Assembly (NCBI GenBank): GCA_022562335.1 | Contig: JADFPM010000181.1 | Coordinates: forward strand, 1-5,740 | Direction of reading: 5' to 3' | Source: Chloroflexota bacterium | GTDB taxonomy: Bacteria > Chloroflexota > Dehalococcoidia > Lucifugimonadales > UBA3495 | DNA: 5,740 nt | In this document: positions 1-4,316 of the stretch, one piece after another | Layout: the number at the start of each line of letters is the position of its first letter | Numbering within the stretch: the stretch's first letter is position 1 | Position numbers and translations under genes: made by a program | Notes under the pieces: model-generated | The model's input: only the letters and a program-made list of their open reading frames with translations | Databases searched by the model: none | Told to the model about the DNA's origin: nothing

Positions 1-156
1 CACACTCGGGAAGACGGCCCAACAGCGGGCAGACCGTGACAAGGCTTGCTCTCTGGACAGCAGATATTGCTAGCGCGTTTTATTCCCGGCGGTGAACAAA
101 GGGAGAAGGGATAGAAGCGGTTCTCCAGGCTTCATCGGACCGTTCTGCTGAAACCT

Positions 157-444
157 CTACCCCGCCATCTCAAACCGCTCTGACTCGGGGGGAGCGCCCC
201 ACAGCTCTTCGGCGCCGGCCATGGCCACCGTCCGCTCCGGGCTGGCCCGCCAGGCATCGTAGATATCGTTGCTGTCCCAGGTGACCAGGGTGGTGATCTT
301 GGTGGGGTCGGTCAGTGAGTACAGGGTCTCCCTGGAGCCGAACCCCGGGGCTTTGCTCTGGGCCAGGCCGTTGCCGTCCAGCAGCTTTTTGGCCTCTTCT
401 ATCTTGTCAGGCTTGGCCCAGTGGTGGGTGAGTACGCCGATCAT
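157..444 (-). CDS. ABM-like small alpha/beta-barrel protein (putative)
   Basis: A 95-residue soluble protein that looks like the antibiotic biosynthesis monooxygenase (ABM) / dimeric alpha+beta barrel group: an N-terminal strand (residues 1-9, ending THHW), an amphipathic helix (about 12-24), a PGFGSRE turn (33-39), a strand-loop TTLVTWDSNDIYDAW (51-65) and a C-terminal helix/strand with AMAGAEELW. The pattern 'PGF.....L.....T.W.S...Y.AW' and the length of about 95 are typical of this fold, whose members include heme-degrading and quinone-forming monooxygenases as well as proteins of unknown role. The substrate cannot be read from the sequence. The start is taken at ATG 444 because GGAGG lies 8 bases upstream. 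A longer in-frame ATG at 486 would put the repeat array at 468-492 into the coding sequence and is rejected. It lies downstream of nhaA on the same strand, but the gap of about 134 bases with repeats argues against tight coupling. Confidence 0.8.
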   Translation of the reverse strand: MIGVLTHHWAKPDKIEEAKKLLDGNGLAQSKAPGFGSRETLYSLTDPTKITTLVTWDSNDIYDAWRASPERTVAMAGAEELWGAPPESERFEMAG

Positions 445-452
445 GGTCCTTT

Positions 453-457
453 CCTCC
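453..457 (-). promoter_or_regulatory. Ribosome binding site of the ABM-like gene
   Basis: On the minus strand the sequence reads GGAGGAAAGGACC then ATG, giving a full GGAGG with an 8-base spacer. This decides the start at 444 over the upstream in-frame ATG at 486. Confidence 0.85.
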
Positions 458-467
458 GGTAGCCAAT

Positions 468-492
468 AGCTGTCAGCCGTCAGCACTCAGCT
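468..492 (+). repeat. Heptanucleotide repeat array, left arm
   Basis: After AGC at 468-470 come three 7-base units, TGTCAGC, CGTCAGC and ACTCAGC (471-491), then T. The period of 7 and the conserved TCAGC core are directly visible. The first 17 bases (468-484) match the array at 545-579 on the opposite strand with a single difference, so the two arrays form an inverted pair around a spacer of about 78 bases. It lies just upstream of the ABM-like gene's ribosome binding site. Arrays like this are common dispersed intergenic repeats in some bacteria; no function is assigned. Confidence 0.8.
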
Positions 493-544
493 TCTTTTCG
501 TGTAAATCATTCCGGCGATCTTAGCAAATTGTTGGTTTGCGTGC

Positions 545-579
545 GATAGCCGACCGCTGATAGCTGACCGCTGACAGCT
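545..579 (-). repeat. Heptanucleotide repeat array, right arm
   Basis: Read on the minus strand from 579: AGC/T, then 7-base units TGTCAGC (576-570), GGTCAGC (569-563), TATCAGC (562-556), GGTCGGC (555-549) and a partial TATC. It abuts the nhaA stop codon (579-581) and runs in the inverse orientation to the array at 468-492. The bases between the arms hold only a weak hairpin, GCAAA/TTTGC at 524-540, without a T-run. Confidence 0.8.
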
Positions 580-1847
580 CATTCGCTCCCTGCACCGTCT
601 TTGACCTTGGCGACCGCCCCGGCGGCCAACGCCAACAGGCCGATGAATATGCTCAAGACGGCCCCCATCTTGGCCGGGTCTTGGAAGGGCGGACCGGCGA
701 AGGCCTTGCCCGCCACGAATAGGGCCACCGTCAATCCTATCCCCGAGATCAACGCGGCCACGATCAGGTGTTTGGCCGCCATTCCCAACGGCAATGGAAA
801 CCCCATCCGTTGGGCGGCCAGGGAGAACAGGGTGACCCCCACCGTCTTCCCAAACAATAAGGACAGTAAAACGATGATGGTCACCTGGTTGATGGTCCCG
901 AAAGCGACCCCGGCATTTGCGAAGGCAAAGAAGAACAATCCGATATCCACAAACAGCTTCAGTTGATGTTCAAAACGCTCCAGCGGGCTTGCCCCGTGCG
1001 CGTGGGAGACGGTGGACAATGGCGCGTGCGCTTCGGTCCCGGTTTCCGCCGGCCCAGCGCCGGGAACGGGCGTGGCATTGGGGCCAACATAGTTTTGCGC
1101 TCCCGGAAGAAATGGGACAATGACCACCAAGGCCAGGGCAGGCTCGATGGCCGCCTTGGCAAGCCCGATCCAGCTCATGACGCCGCCGATGACGATGTAG
1201 GGCAGCCAGTTGTTCACGCGGAGCCGGCGCAGTTGAAAAGACGCCGCCATTCCCGCCACGGTTAGCAGTAGCCACGCCGGTTGCACCGGCAGCTCCGGAT
1301 TGGGGTAAAACACGGCGATTATGCCCAGTCCAATGGCGTCGTCGGCCACGGCCAGCAACAGCAAAAAGCTAACCGCCGGGTGAAGCGGGCCGAACACCAG
1401 GCGGGCCACCAGCCAGGCCAGGGCGATATCGGTGGCCGTGGGGATGGCCCAACCCCTGGCGACGGCGCCGAAGTCGCTGCTGCCGCCGAAGAACGCCAAC
1501 GTCAGAAGGAGGTACACCGCGGCGGGGCCCAAAACGCCGCCCAGGGTGCCCATCAACGGGTTTATGGCCCGTCGCAGAGGGCTGAGGACGCCTCCGGGCA
1601 ACAGGGCCTCGGTGATCTCCTTGGTGGCCACCCCGAAAAAGAACACCATGAAAACTTCGTTGATAAGGAAATGGACGGTTATGTGACGTCCGAATAGGGC
1701 AACGTCAGGACCAAAGACCGGGTAATCGACCAGCCTTTCGTAAAAGTGGATATCTATATTGGCGGCCGCCAGGCCCGCAACCACGCCCACGATCAAAGGA
1801 ATGGAATATTCCTGGATGATGGCGGTCAGTCTCTTGGCTAGGTCCAA
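579..1847 (-). CDS. nhaA: Na+/H+ antiporter, NhaA family (divergent)
   Basis: A 422-residue inner-membrane antiporter of the NhaA family, which exchanges internal Na+ (or Li+) for external H+ and supports sodium and pH homeostasis. Seen: many hydrophobic spans along the chain; GWAIPTATDIA (132-142) with D140, matching E. coli D133; AVADDAIG (166-173) with D169-D170, matching the ion-binding pair D163-D164; FGKTVG with K334, matching K300; and FFAFANAGV (306-314). E77 aligns with E. coli E78. Odd: the usual GVHAT of helix VIII, which carries the pH-related H225, is here IEPAL with E235 at that position, and the VIII-IX loop (about 249-288) is some 30 residues longer than in E. coli, rich in Pro/Ala/Gly with several His. 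The start is TTG 1847 with AGGAG 5 bases upstream; an ATG at 1864 is out of frame. Family assignment is firm; ion selectivity and pH response are unknown. Confidence 0.93.
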   Translation of the reverse strand: MDLAKRLTAIIQEYSIPLIVGVVAGLAAANIDIHFYERLVDYPVFGPDVALFGRHITVHFLINEVFMVFFFGVATKEITEALLPGGVLSPLRRAINPLMGTLGGVLGPAAVYLLLTLAFFGGSSDFGAVARGWAIPTATDIALAWLVARLVFGPLHPAVSFLLLLAVADDAIGLGIIAVFYPNPELPVQPAWLLLTVAGMAASFQLRRLRVNNWLPYIVIGGVMSWIGLAKAAIEPALALVVIVPFLPGAQNYVGPNATPVPGAGPAETGTEAHAPLSTVSHAHGASPLERFEHQLKLFVDIGLFFFAFANAGVAFGTINQVTIIVLLSLLFGKTVGVTLFSLAAQRMGFPLPLGMAAKHLIVAALISGIGLTVALFVAGKAFAGPPFQDPAKMGAVLSIFIGLLALAAGAVAKVKDGAGSE

Positions 1848-1852
1848 TCCTG

Positions 1853-1857
1853 CTCCT
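1853..1857 (-). promoter_or_regulatory. Ribosome binding site of nhaA
   Basis: On the minus strand AGGAG is followed by CAGGA and then TTG. The 5-base spacer supports TTG at 1847 as the start. The nearby ATG (1864-1862) is out of frame and opens only an 8-codon ORF ending within nhaA. Confidence 0.65.
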
Positions 1858-1952
1858 GAATCATGGGGCGCATGGGATGCCCCTGAGGGCCGGCCGGGGG
1901 GCTGCGGAAAAATACGGCTGGCTATCGGCCCGGCGCGGGCTCATTGGAACGC

Positions 1953-1974
1953 CGCCGGATTATATCATCCGGCG
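1953..1974. promoter_or_regulatory. 8-bp dyad over the nhaA -10 box (operator candidate)
   Basis: A perfect inverted repeat CGCCGGAT - TATATC - ATCCGGCG: arms 1953-1960 and 1967-1974, spacer 1961-1966. It covers the minus-strand TATAAT. Its position fits a repressor site; its symmetry would also allow a short hairpin, but no T-run follows on either strand. Confidence 0.45.
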
Positions 1975-1987
1975 ATTCAACCGTCTG
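1959..1987 (-). promoter_or_regulatory. Putative nhaA promoter (perfect TATAAT)
   Basis: On the minus strand a perfect TATAAT lies at 1964-1959. Seventeen bases upstream is CAGACG (1987-1982), matching the -35 consensus TTGACA at 3 of 6 positions. Transcription would start near 1952, giving a leader of about 105 bases before the TTG start. The weak -35 and the overlapping dyad suggest an activated or repressed promoter; this is inference. Confidence 0.5.
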
Positions 1988-2023
1988 GAATCAAACCCCG
2001 GTGCAAGGCGATTTTAGACGGTT
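1979..2023. repeat. 8-bp inverted repeat with 29-base spacer
   Basis: AACCGTCT at 1979-1986 is exactly complementary to AGACGGTT at 2016-2023. The left arm overlaps the putative nhaA -35. A 7-base direct repeat GGCGATT (1971-1977 and 2007-2013) sits next to each arm. The role is unknown; it could be a paired binding site or chance. Confidence 0.35.
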
Positions 2024-2064
2024 CAGGCCCGCTGGAAAAGTCAGTGCCAAAGACAGTCCCTTCG

Positions 2065-2085
2065 TAGCTAGCCCGAGGCTAGCTA
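2065..2085. promoter_or_regulatory. Perfect 9-bp stem palindrome upstream of the thrC -35
   Basis: Arms TAGCTAGCC (2065-2073) and GGCTAGCTA (2077-2085) are perfectly complementary around a CGA centre. The right arm ends 2 bases before the TTGACA of the thrC promoter. There is no T-run after it and no gene ends upstream on the plus strand, so a terminator is unlikely. The placement fits an operator or activator site for the thrC cluster. Confidence 0.5.
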
Positions 2086-2087
2086 GG

Positions 2088-2116
2088 TTGACAACATATA
2101 GGCCCTTTGATAACAT
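2088..2116 (+). promoter_or_regulatory. Putative sigma70-type promoter of the thrC cluster
   Basis: A perfect TTGACA (2088-2093) and TAACAT (2111-2116, 4 of 6 match to TATAAT) are separated by exactly 17 bases. The predicted start of transcription is near 2123, about 100 bases before the thrC start codon. Confidence 0.65.
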
Positions 2117-2167
2117 CGCTCCCACCCTAACAGCCCTGAAAGAGCCGGGGATTTGGCCTCGCCTGAA

Positions 2168-2215
2168 CCGGATTTTGGGTCCGGATTTCATGGTCATCAT
2201 TTTTCGGAGGGACCC
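2168..2215 (+). promoter_or_regulatory. thrC leader with two mutually exclusive short stems
   Basis: Stem A pairs CCGGA (2168-2172) with TCCGG (2180-2184). Stem B pairs GGGTCC (2177-2182) with GGACCC (2210-2215) and would cover the 3' edge of the ribosome binding site. The two share bases 2180-2182, so only one can form. This is base pairing seen by eye; the stems are short and may have no role. No known riboswitch class is recognised. Confidence 0.25.
2206..2211 (+). promoter_or_regulatory. Ribosome binding site of thrC
   Basis: GGAGGG lies 10 bases before GTG 2222, slightly long spacing. No comparable site precedes the upstream in-frame TTG at 2153, so the GTG start is preferred. Confidence 0.65.
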
Positions 2216-2221
2216 GCACAA

Positions 2222-3505
2222 GTGGCCTTTGTTAATGGATTGATATGCCGGGAGTGTGGGAGGGAATATCCAACAGAACCCCTGAACGTTTGCGACTTCT
2301 GTTTTGGCCCTTTGGAGGTGGTGTACGACTACGCCACTATTTCTGAGGTCATCAGCCGCGAACGGATTTCCAATGGCCCCATAAGCATCTGGCGATACCA
2401 GGACCTGCTGCCTTCCGACGCCGACGATCCCGTGGACATCATGGCCGGGTACACGCCCTTGATCAAGGCGCGGGGACTGGCCAAACGCCTTGGCCTCAAT
2501 AACCTGTACATCAAAAACGACAGTGTAAACCCGTCGTTCTCTTTCAAAGACCGTGTTGTTTCGGTAGCCGCCACCAAGGCTGTGGAGTTTGGCTTCGACA
2601 CATTGGCCTGCGCCTCTACCGGCAACCTGGCCTGTAGCGTGGCGGCCCACGCGGCCCGGGCGCAGATCGACGCGGTGGTGTTCATCCCTTCCGACTTGGA
2701 ACGGGGGAAGATCATTGGCGCGGCCATCTACAATCCGACGCTGGTCTCGGTGAAGGGCACCTATGACGAAGTCAACCGGCTGTGCAGCGAAATCGCCGAT
2801 AATTACCCTTGGGCCTTTGTGAACATCAACATGCGCCCCTACTACGCCGAGGGCAGCAAGACCCTGGGATATGAGGTCGCGGAGCAGCTTGGGTGGCGCC
2901 TGCCGGACCATGTGGTGATACCGTCGGCCTCGGGCGCCATGTTCACCAAAATTTGGAAGGGTTTCAACGAGTTCGCTTGCCTGGGATTGCTGGACGGCGT
3001 GGAGCCCATGTCCTTTGGCGCCGACCAAAACACGGCGCATCATCCCGCGGTGACCACGCGGATGCACATGACCCAGGCGGCGGGCTGCGCTCCCATCGCC
3101 ACCGCCTGGAACACAGGGCAGACTCACATCCAACCGGTGCGTCCCAACTCCATTGCCAAATCCCTGGCCATCGGCAACCCGGCCGATGGCATCTACGCGC
3201 TGCGGGTCATCAAAAATTCCAACGGCAGCGCCTACGCCGTCCCCGAAGAGGATATTGTCGACGGCATCAAGCTTTTGGCGGAAACCGAAGGTATCTTCAC
3301 CGAGACGGCCGGCGGAGTGGTGATGGCAGGCCTGAAGAATCTGGCGGACAGCGGCGCCATCAAACCTGATGAACTCACGGTGGTGTACATCACCGGTAAT
3401 GGGCTTAAAACCCAAGAAGCGGTCGAAAGCGTGGTTGACCCACTGATGGTGAAACCCACCATGACCTCTTTTGAAGAAGCGCTGAGTGAGAGACAACGCA
3501 GGTAG
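2222..3505 (+). CDS. thrC: Threonine synthase, PLP-dependent, zinc-ribbon type
   Basis: A 427-residue cytosolic fold-type II PLP enzyme; threonine synthase converts O-phospho-L-homoserine to L-threonine and phosphate (EC 4.2.3.1). Seen: an N-terminal zinc ribbon with C9, C12, C24 and C27; NPSFSFKDR (103-111) with PLP-binding K109; the ASTGNLA phosphate loop (131-137); PSASGAMF (234-241); AAGCAPI (286-292); NSIAKSLAIGNPADG (309-323); EGIFTETAGG (356-365) and a TGNGLK end motif (391-396). Length is usual for this class. GTG 2222 gives a protein starting just before the zinc ribbon; starting at TTG 2153 would add 23 residues with no family likeness. Odd: residues 263-280, between the VEP and MHMTQAAGC segments, look like an insertion of about 18 residues relative to threonine synthases I remember. 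The downstream NIL and CysO-like genes raise the possibility that it uses, or is coupled to, a sulfur donor. Threonine synthase remains the best call. Confidence 0.9.
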   Translation: MAFVNGLICRECGREYPTEPLNVCDFCFGPLEVVYDYATISEVISRERISNGPISIWRYQDLLPSDADDPVDIMAGYTPLIKARGLAKRLGLNNLYIKNDSVNPSFSFKDRVVSVAATKAVEFGFDTLACASTGNLACSVAAHAARAQIDAVVFIPSDLERGKIIGAAIYNPTLVSVKGTYDEVNRLCSEIADNYPWAFVNINMRPYYAEGSKTLGYEVAEQLGWRLPDHVVIPSASGAMFTKIWKGFNEFACLGLLDGVEPMSFGADQNTAHHPAVTTRMHMTQAAGCAPIATAWNTGQTHIQPVRPNSIAKSLAIGNPADGIYALRVIKNSNGSAYAVPEEDIVDGIKLLAETEGIFTETAGGVVMAGLKNLADSGAIKPDELTVVYITGNGLKTQEAVESVVDPLMVKPTMTSFEEALSERQRR

Positions 3506-3515
3506 GGGATGGGTG

Positions 3516-3758
3516 ATGGGTAAGCAAAGAGTCAAATTCACCTTTATAGGTGATCTGGTAAAAGAGCCGATCATCTACAATCTGGGCCGCGACTTTAAGA
3601 TCGTCACCAACATCCGGCGCGCCGACGTCCAGGAAGACATGGGCTGGGTGGTCCTGGAGTTGGAAGGCGAAGACGACGAGATACAGCGCGGTCTGAAATG
3701 GGTCGGCGGCACCGGTGTCAGGATAGACCCGGTAAGTGGAGACGTCATCGAGGGGTAG
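3516..3758 (+). CDS. NIL-domain protein (stand-alone)
   Basis: An 80-residue cytosolic protein consisting of a single NIL domain, the small ferredoxin-like fold first named from the C-terminus of the methionine importer ATPase MetN. Seen: an RVKFTF first strand (5-10), VKEPIIYNLGRDF (15-27), TNIRRADV (31-38), the strand GWVVLELEGEDDEI (43-56) and GVRIDPV (67-73). The NIL domain binds methionine in MetN, and NIL-containing proteins take part in homocysteine formation in methanogens and some bacteria; whether this one senses or transfers sulfur is unknown. It has no cysteine, so it cannot itself carry an Fe-S cluster or a persulfide. The start is ATG 3516 with AGGGG 7 bases upstream; a GTG at 3486 would overlap thrC and add residues unlike the family. 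It begins 10 bases after the thrC stop, which implies co-transcription and probably translational coupling. Confidence 0.85.
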   Translation: MGKQRVKFTFIGDLVKEPIIYNLGRDFKIVTNIRRADVQEDMGWVVLELEGEDDEIQRGLKWVGGTGVRIDPVSGDVIEG

Positions 3759-3823
3759 GCTCAGCTTGAATCCAAACGGAGCCCATGAGCCATCCCCCGA
3801 TCACATTCGGTTCGGCAACCTTT

Positions 3824-3829
3824 AGGAGG
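3824..3829 (+). promoter_or_regulatory. Ribosome binding site of the sulfur-carrier gene
   Basis: AGGAGG lies 10 bases before ATG 3840, the most consensus-like ribosome binding site on the plus strand here. It suggests the carrier is made in quantity and is not dependent on coupling across the 81-base gap from the NIL gene. No promoter was found in that gap. Confidence 0.7.
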
Positions 3830-3839
3830 AGATCCCCCA

Positions 3840-4115
3840 ATGAGTGTCTTGGTGCGCATACCCACGCCCCTCAGGCGTATGACCGGTGGAAAAGATAAGG
3901 TGGAAGTGGAATCGTCCACTCTGGGTGAGATGGTCGACACGTTAGAATCGGCATATCCCGGGTTTAAAGAACGCCTGGTGGATGAGAACGGGGAGTTGCG
4001 CTATTTCGTCAACATCTACGTCAACGGGGAAGATGTCCGGTTCCTTCAAGGGTTGGCAACCGCGACCAAGACCGGCGACGAGGTGAGCATAGTCCCCGCG
4101 GTCGCCGGCGGTTAG
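3840..4115 (+). CDS. cysO: Ubiquitin-like sulfur carrier, MoaD/ThiS family, CysO-like
   Basis: A 91-residue beta-grasp sulfur carrier ending in Gly90-Gly91, the tail that an E1-like enzyme adenylates and converts to a thiocarboxylate. Beyond the family fold, the segments RIPTPLRRMTGG (6-17), TLGEMVDTLE (27-36), ERLVD (44-48), FVNIYVNGEDVRF (56-68), GLATATKTGDEVSIVPAVAGG (71-91) closely resemble Mycobacterium tuberculosis CysO as I remember it, more than MoaD or ThiS. CysO-thiocarboxylate gives its sulfur to CysM with O-phosphoserine to make cysteine. Here the adjacent PLP enzyme is a threonine synthase rather than CysM, and the Mec-type protease and E1 activator are absent from the window. 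It is the last gene of the thrC cluster, 81 bases after the NIL gene. Carrier function is well supported by sequence; the acceptor pathway is inference. Confidence 0.88.
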   Translation: MSVLVRIPTPLRRMTGGKDKVEVESSTLGEMVDTLESAYPGFKERLVDENGELRYFVNIYVNGEDVRFLQGLATATKTGDEVSIVPAVAGG

Positions 4116-4146
4116 CCGCTGGTCAAGCGATTTAAAAATCATACAG

Positions 4147-4253
4147 TGCCACCCCGAGCCCTTCGGCTCCGCCCAGGATAAACTCCGTTAATGGTCTGGG
4201 GAGGGGGTGCCCCACCCCAGATGCTTTGCCGCTGCGGCCGGCTCAGCATGACA
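4147..4253. repeat. 107-bp palindromic intergenic element (MITE/REP-like)
   Basis: It lies in the convergent gap between cysO and tgt. The ends are imperfect inverted repeats: TGCCACCCCGAGC (4147-4159) and, on the minus strand, TGTCATGCTGAGC (4253-4241), matching at 9 of 13 positions. Inside are three hairpins: GAGCC/GGCTC (4156-4169), a long GC stem (4195-4221) and GCCG/CGGC (4228-4238). The right end, CCCCAGATGCTTTGC...GCTCAGCATGACA, resembles the widely dispersed 'CAGAT-CTTCGCT-CGCTCAG-ATGACA' intergenic repeats that I remember from several bacterial phyla. There is no coding capacity. It may be a non-autonomous mobile or REP-like unit, and its hairpins could also insulate the converging transcripts. 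Confidence 0.6.
4195..4221. repeat. Strong GC hairpin within the palindromic element
   Basis: TCTGGGG (4195-4201) pairs with CCCCAGA (4215-4221). After one A-A mismatch, GGGG (4203-4206) pairs with CCCC (4210-4213) around a 3-base GTG loop, 11 base pairs in all. No T-run follows on either strand, so it is not called as an intrinsic terminator. Confidence 0.65.
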
Positions 4254-4302
4254 TTTTCTCTGGAGTCGACGAGCTCCTACTCATGTAAACGACATGCACG
4301 CC

Positions 4303-4316
4303 GGGTTAGCTAACCC
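4303..4316. repeat. 14-bp perfect palindrome over the tgt stop codon
   Basis: GGGTTAGCTAACCC is self-complementary along its whole length and contains the tgt stop codon (4310-4312 on the minus strand). A second small stem, CATGT/ACATG (4282-4296), lies just downstream in the tgt direction. Together they could form 3'-end structure of the tgt mRNA; without a T-run a terminator is not supported. Confidence 0.4.

Larger units (their letters stand above)
1848..2221. other. Divergent intergenic region nhaA / thrC
   Basis: These 374 bases between two divergently transcribed genes carry no gene I can support. From left to right: the nhaA ribosome binding site, a GC-rich leader with a GGGGC/GCCCC hairpin (1865-1883) and a G-rich run (1887-1902), the nhaA promoter and dyad, an 8-bp inverted repeat with a long spacer (1979-2023), the palindrome (2065-2085), the thrC promoter, and a thrC leader of about 100 bases with competing stems. 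Longer ORFs through this region lack credible starts and are not conserved-looking. Confidence 0.75.

Noticed and set aside
1..156. Possible 3' end of a plus-strand gene entering from the left edge
   Set aside because: Two plus frames stay open for only 23-30 codons from the edge, with no recognisable motif, so neither can be supported. The CGGT/ACCG pairing near 118-146 is too poor for a terminator call.
1281..1697. A 138-residue plus-strand open frame, Gln/Gly/Arg-rich
   Set aside because: It is antisense to the conserved core of nhaA, and its low-complexity composition is typical of a shadow frame.
2153..2221. N-terminal extension of ThrC from TTG 2153
   Set aside because: The added 23 residues have no family likeness and no ribosome binding site, whereas GTG 2222 has GGAGGG upstream and starts the protein just before the zinc ribbon.
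2190..2243. A 17-residue ORF (MVIIFRRDPHKW...) as a thr leader peptide
   Set aside because: It has no Thr or Ile run, no attenuator hairpin with T-run and no ribosome binding site. It overlaps the thrC start in another frame.
1991..3574. A 527-residue open frame on the minus strand
   Set aside because: It lies wholly antisense to thrC and its leader. The thrC frame carries zinc-ribbon, PLP-lysine and phosphate-loop motifs, while the antisense product shows no family likeness and is His/Gly/Arg-rich, as mirror frames in GC-rich genes are.
4195..4221. Intrinsic terminator for cysO or tgt
   Set aside because: The stem is strong, but no run of T follows it on either strand.
4116..4309. tRNA or small structured RNA in the convergent gap
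   Set aside because: There is no T-loop GGTTCGAAT-like motif or acceptor/anticodon geometry; the structure is better explained by the palindromic repeat.
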